Shown: piece by piece, positions 4,839-6,302 of the stretch | How the letters are laid out: each line of letters starts with the position of its first letter | Numbering within the stretch: position 1 is the stretch's first letter | Origin: Actinomycetes bacterium | GTDB taxonomy: Bacteria; Actinomycetota; Actinomycetes; Propionibacteriales; Nocardioidaceae | NCBI GenBank assembly: GCA_023415395.1 | Contig: JAEZKN010000440.1 | Coordinates: 1-6,302 of the forward strand | Direction of reading: 5' to 3' | DNA length: 6,302 nucleotides | Translations under genes and position numbers: made by a program | Notes under the pieces: generated by a model | Databases searched by the model: none | Seen by the model: the letters and a program-made list of their open reading frames with translations, nothing else | What the model was told of the DNA's origin: nothing

Positions 4839-5078
4839 ATGGACCCCGAGGGCGCGCAACCGAACGAGCCCAGGTCGGTCCCGGTCGGCCCGGACGACGA
4901 AGCAGCCGCTGAGGCGGAGCGCGTGATCCGGCACCGCATGCTCGGGCACGAGGCCGCGCTCAAGCTGGCCGGCGAGCTCGGTCGTCCCGACTCGCTGGAG
5001 GAGCAGATCGAGGAGACCGAGCACCGGCTCGCCGAGGACGCGGACATCCTCAACGAGATCCGCGGCGACCAGGAGTAG
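4839..5078 (+). CDS. Small acidic, helix-rich protein of unknown function
   Basis: This is a 79-residue acidic protein with no signal peptide or membrane segment, so it is probably cytosolic. Residues 1-19 are Pro/Gly-rich and likely disordered. Residues 20-48 are an Ala/Glu-rich helix (DEAAAEAERVIRHRMLGHEA). Residues 52-75 are a charged helix with hydrophobic residues at heptad-like spacing (L53, I57, L64, I70/L71, I74), which suggests a short coiled coil or dimerising helix. I do not recognise the family. The ATG at 4839 is supported by TACCCT six bases upstream. The stop codon's last base is the first base of a long intergenic hairpin, and the gene converges with the FAD dehydrogenase gene. 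Confidence 0.75.
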   Translation: MDPEGAQPNEPRSVPVGPDDEAAAEAERVIRHRMLGHEAALKLAGELGRPDSLEEQIEETEHRLAEDADILNEIRGDQE

Positions 5079-5116
5079 TGGTTTCGAGACGGGCGCAGAG
5101 CGCCCTCCTCAACCAC
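5078..5116. terminator. Long imperfect hairpin between convergent genes
   Basis: Arms GTGGTT (5078-5083) and AACCAC (5111-5116), GAG (5086-5088) and CTC (5108-5110), and GGGCGC (5091-5096) and GCGCCC (5100-5105) pair around an AGA loop. This gives 15 base pairs with two small interruptions. It begins on the last base of the stop codon at 5076-5078 and ends 18 bases before the convergent dehydrogenase stop, so it can act on both transcripts. There is no U-tract, so it is not a canonical Rho-independent terminator. Actinobacteria are thought often to use such U-less hairpins. From memory it resembles a dispersed intergenic palindrome of Nocardioides genomes (TGGTTTCGAGAC ... CTCCTCAACCACC); I could not check this. 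Confidence 0.6.
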
Positions 5117-5134
5117 CGACGCTGACCCAGGCCA

Positions 5135-6302
5135 CTACACCGCCCGCGCGGCCGCCCGGCCCGCCGTCCGACCGGAGAAGAGGCAGCCGCCGAGGAACGT
5201 GCCCTCCAGCGCGTTGTAGCCCATCATCCCGCCGCCGCCGAAGCCGTTGACCTCGCCCGCGGCGTAGAGCCCGGGCAGCGGGTCGCCGGACGAGGTGAGA
5301 CAGCGGCCCGACAGGTCGGTCTCGAGGCCGCCGAGGGTCTTGCGGGTGAGGACGTTGAGGCGGACGGCGATCAGCGGCCCGGCCTTGGGGTCGAGCAGCT
5401 TGTGCGGGGTGGCGACGCGGATCAGCCTGTCGCCGCGGTAGGTGCGGGCGCCGCGGATGGCCGTGATCTGGGCGTCCTTGGTGAAGGCGTTGTCGATCTC
5501 GCGGTCGCGCTGCTGGACCAGGTCGCGCAGCTCGGCCTCGACGATCAGCGGCGCGTCACCGACCTCGTTCATCCCGCGCACCAGCTCGGTCAGGGAGTCG
5601 GCGACGACGAAGTCCTCGCCGTGCTTCTTGAACGCCTCCACCGGGCCGGGGGCGCCGGGCTTGAGCCGGGACAGCAGGAGCCGGACGTCCTTGCCGGTGA
5701 GGTCGGGGTTCTGCTCGGACCCCGAGAGCGCGAACTCCTTCTCGATGATCTTCTGGGTGAGCACGAACCACGAGTAGTCGTAGCCGGTCCTGCGCAGGTG
5801 CGCGAGGGTGCCGAGCGTGTCGAACCCGGGGAAGTACGGCGCGGGCAGCCGCTTGCCGGTCGCGTCGAGCCAGAGCGACGAGGGCCCGGGCAGGATCCGG
5901 ATGCCGTGGTTGTCCCAGATCGGGTCCCAGTTGCGCAGGCCCTCGACGTAGTGCCACATCCGGTCGGGGTTGATCACGCGGGCACCGGCGGACTCGGTGA
6001 TGCCCAGCATCCGGCCGTCGACGTGGGCGGGCACGCCGGCGACCATGGTCCGCGGCGGCTTCCCGAGGCGCGCGGGCCAGGTCTTGCGCACGAGGTCGTG
6101 GTTGCCGCCGATGCCCCCGCTGGTCACGATCACCGCACCGGCGCGCATCTCGAAGTCCCCGACCGGCGTGTGCGACGAGGCCGTGCCGCGAGCGACCGAG
6201 CTCGGCTCGAGCACGGTGCCGCGGACGCCGACGACGATGGTCGCCGGCGTCCCGGCCCACGTCGACGGCCGGATGCTCGGCATCACCGAGGCCGCCGGCG
6301 CC
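5135..6302 (-). CDS. KstD-like FAD-binding dehydrogenase, N-terminus missing
   Basis: This flavoprotein belongs to the FAD_binding_2 / 3-ketosteroid delta1-dehydrogenase-like group (the 'putative FAD-binding dehydrogenase' type of about 550 residues). The substrate is unknown. The frame is open from the stop at 5137-5135 to the window edge. Recognisable family sequence includes VVGVRGTVLEPS (near 6236-6200), AVIVTSGGIGGNHDL, GVPAHVDGRMLGITE, DRMWHYVEGLRNWDPIW, EKEFALSGSEQNPDLTGKDV and a long C-terminal segment LYAAGEVNGFGGGGMMGYNA followed by GGCLFSGRTAGR. The C-terminal GLYAAGE/GGxMGYNALEG region contacts FAD in this family. Upstream of about 6236 the minus-strand translation (SVMPSIRPSTWAGTPATI) no longer resembles the family, because that DNA is an inverted copy of another part of the gene. 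The N-terminal Rossmann GxGxxG region, roughly the first 150-190 residues, is therefore absent. As seen here the gene is 5'-truncated or chimeric. An in-frame GTG/ATG pair at 6286-6281 lies in the aberrant segment and is unlikely to be a real start. Confidence 0.85.
   Translation of the reverse strand, partial: APAASVMPSIRPSTWAGTPATIVVGVRGTVLEPSSVARGTASSHTPVGDFEMRAGAVIVTSGGIGGNHDLVRKTWPARLGKPPRTMVAGVPAHVDGRMLGITESAGARVINPDRMWHYVEGLRNWDPIWDNHGIRILPGPSSLWLDATGKRLPAPYFPGFDTLGTLAHLRRTGYDYSWFVLTQKIIEKEFALSGSEQNPDLTGKDVRLLLSRLKPGAPGPVEAFKKHGEDFVVADSLTELVRGMNEVGDAPLIVEAELRDLVQQRDREIDNAFTKDAQITAIRGARTYRGDRLIRVATPHKLLDPKAGPLIAVRLNVLTRKTLGGLETDLSGRCLTSSGDPLPGLYAAGEVNGFGGGGMMGYNALEGTFLGGCLFSGRTAGRAAARAV
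5981..6046 (-). repeat. Inverted duplication, internal arm
   Basis: On the minus strand this 66-base segment encodes MVAGVPAHVDGRMLGITE plus four residues within the dehydrogenase. Its reverse complement matches 6237-6302 at 61 of 66 positions. The five differences are GTG/GTC, CCC/CCG, CTG/CTC, TCC/GCC and GGT/GGC, so only one changes an amino acid (Ser to Ala). This arm is in its natural context, with family-like sequence on both sides. Confidence 0.93.
6237..6302 (+). repeat. Inverted duplication, edge arm (fragment of a second dehydrogenase copy)
   Basis: Read on the plus strand from ATG 6237, this segment gives the same MVAGVPAHVDGRMLGITE sequence as the internal arm, continuing as AAGA to the window edge. 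It is thus a fragment of a second, slightly different copy of the dehydrogenase gene, facing the opposite way. The similarity may reach a little further left, where codons 6225-6236 read TPTT against PPRT in the internal copy. The arms are separated by 190 bases (6047-6236). The fragment runs off the right edge, so its full extent is not visible. Confidence 0.88.

Noticed and set aside
5442..5777. 111-codon plus-strand frame inside the dehydrogenase gene
   Set aside because: It is antisense to well-conserved dehydrogenase sequence, has no Shine-Dalgarno or leaderless promoter pattern, and its translation is unremarkable.
6281..6286. GTG/ATG pair at 6286-6281 as the true start of the dehydrogenase
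   Set aside because: It lies in the inverted-copy segment, the residues after it do not resemble the family, and the family is much longer at the N-terminus.

Overview
The window is high-GC bacterial DNA with compact coding, strong G/C preference at third codon positions and mostly leaderless-type gene starts. This points to an actinobacterium. The gene set, and a hairpin at about 5078-5116 that resembles a dispersed palindrome I associate from memory with Nocardioides, suggest Nocardioidaceae. That placement is inference. I see no tRNA, rRNA, CRISPR, insertion sequence or phage gene. No gene-free stretch exceeds 300 bases; the longest is 99-325.

Layout. Bases 1-98 (minus) are the signal-peptide end of an exported protein that runs off the left edge. 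Across a 227-base divergent intergenic region lies a 539-residue regulator (326-1945, plus) with a basic AT-hook-like start, an XRE-like helix-turn-helix and a long helical-repeat body. It converges on a TesB-like acyl-CoA thioesterase (1942-2745, minus), and the two stop codons share one CTAG. The thioesterase and a DUF202 membrane protein (2769-3122, plus) diverge from overlapping -10 elements in a 23-base gap. A 71-residue unknown protein (3141-3356, plus) follows and abuts the stop of a small lipoprotein gene (3357-3815, minus). Next is a classical divergent pair: a TetR repressor (3839-4387, minus) and an SMR-type drug/cation exporter (4446-4772, plus), with two identical 14-bp palindromic operators between them. 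A 79-residue acidic unknown protein (4839-5078, plus) ends in an intergenic hairpin. The last gene is a KstD-like FAD-binding dehydrogenase (minus, 5135 to the right edge).

How the genes work together. The clearest functional unit is TetR plus SMR: the operators cover the predicted promoters of both genes, so ligand binding to TetR should de-repress the exporter and the regulator itself. The other genes look like independently transcribed housekeeping or accessory genes, several with their own leaderless promoter.

The most unusual feature is at the right edge. The final 66 bases (6237-6302) are an inverted copy, with 61 of 66 identical, of bases 5981-6046 inside the dehydrogenase gene. Dehydrogenase-like protein sequence stops at the fold-back, so the gene has lost its FAD-binding N-terminus here. 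It is either a real inverted duplication with a broken gene or a contig-end chimera. I did not find a convincing new defence or biosynthetic system.
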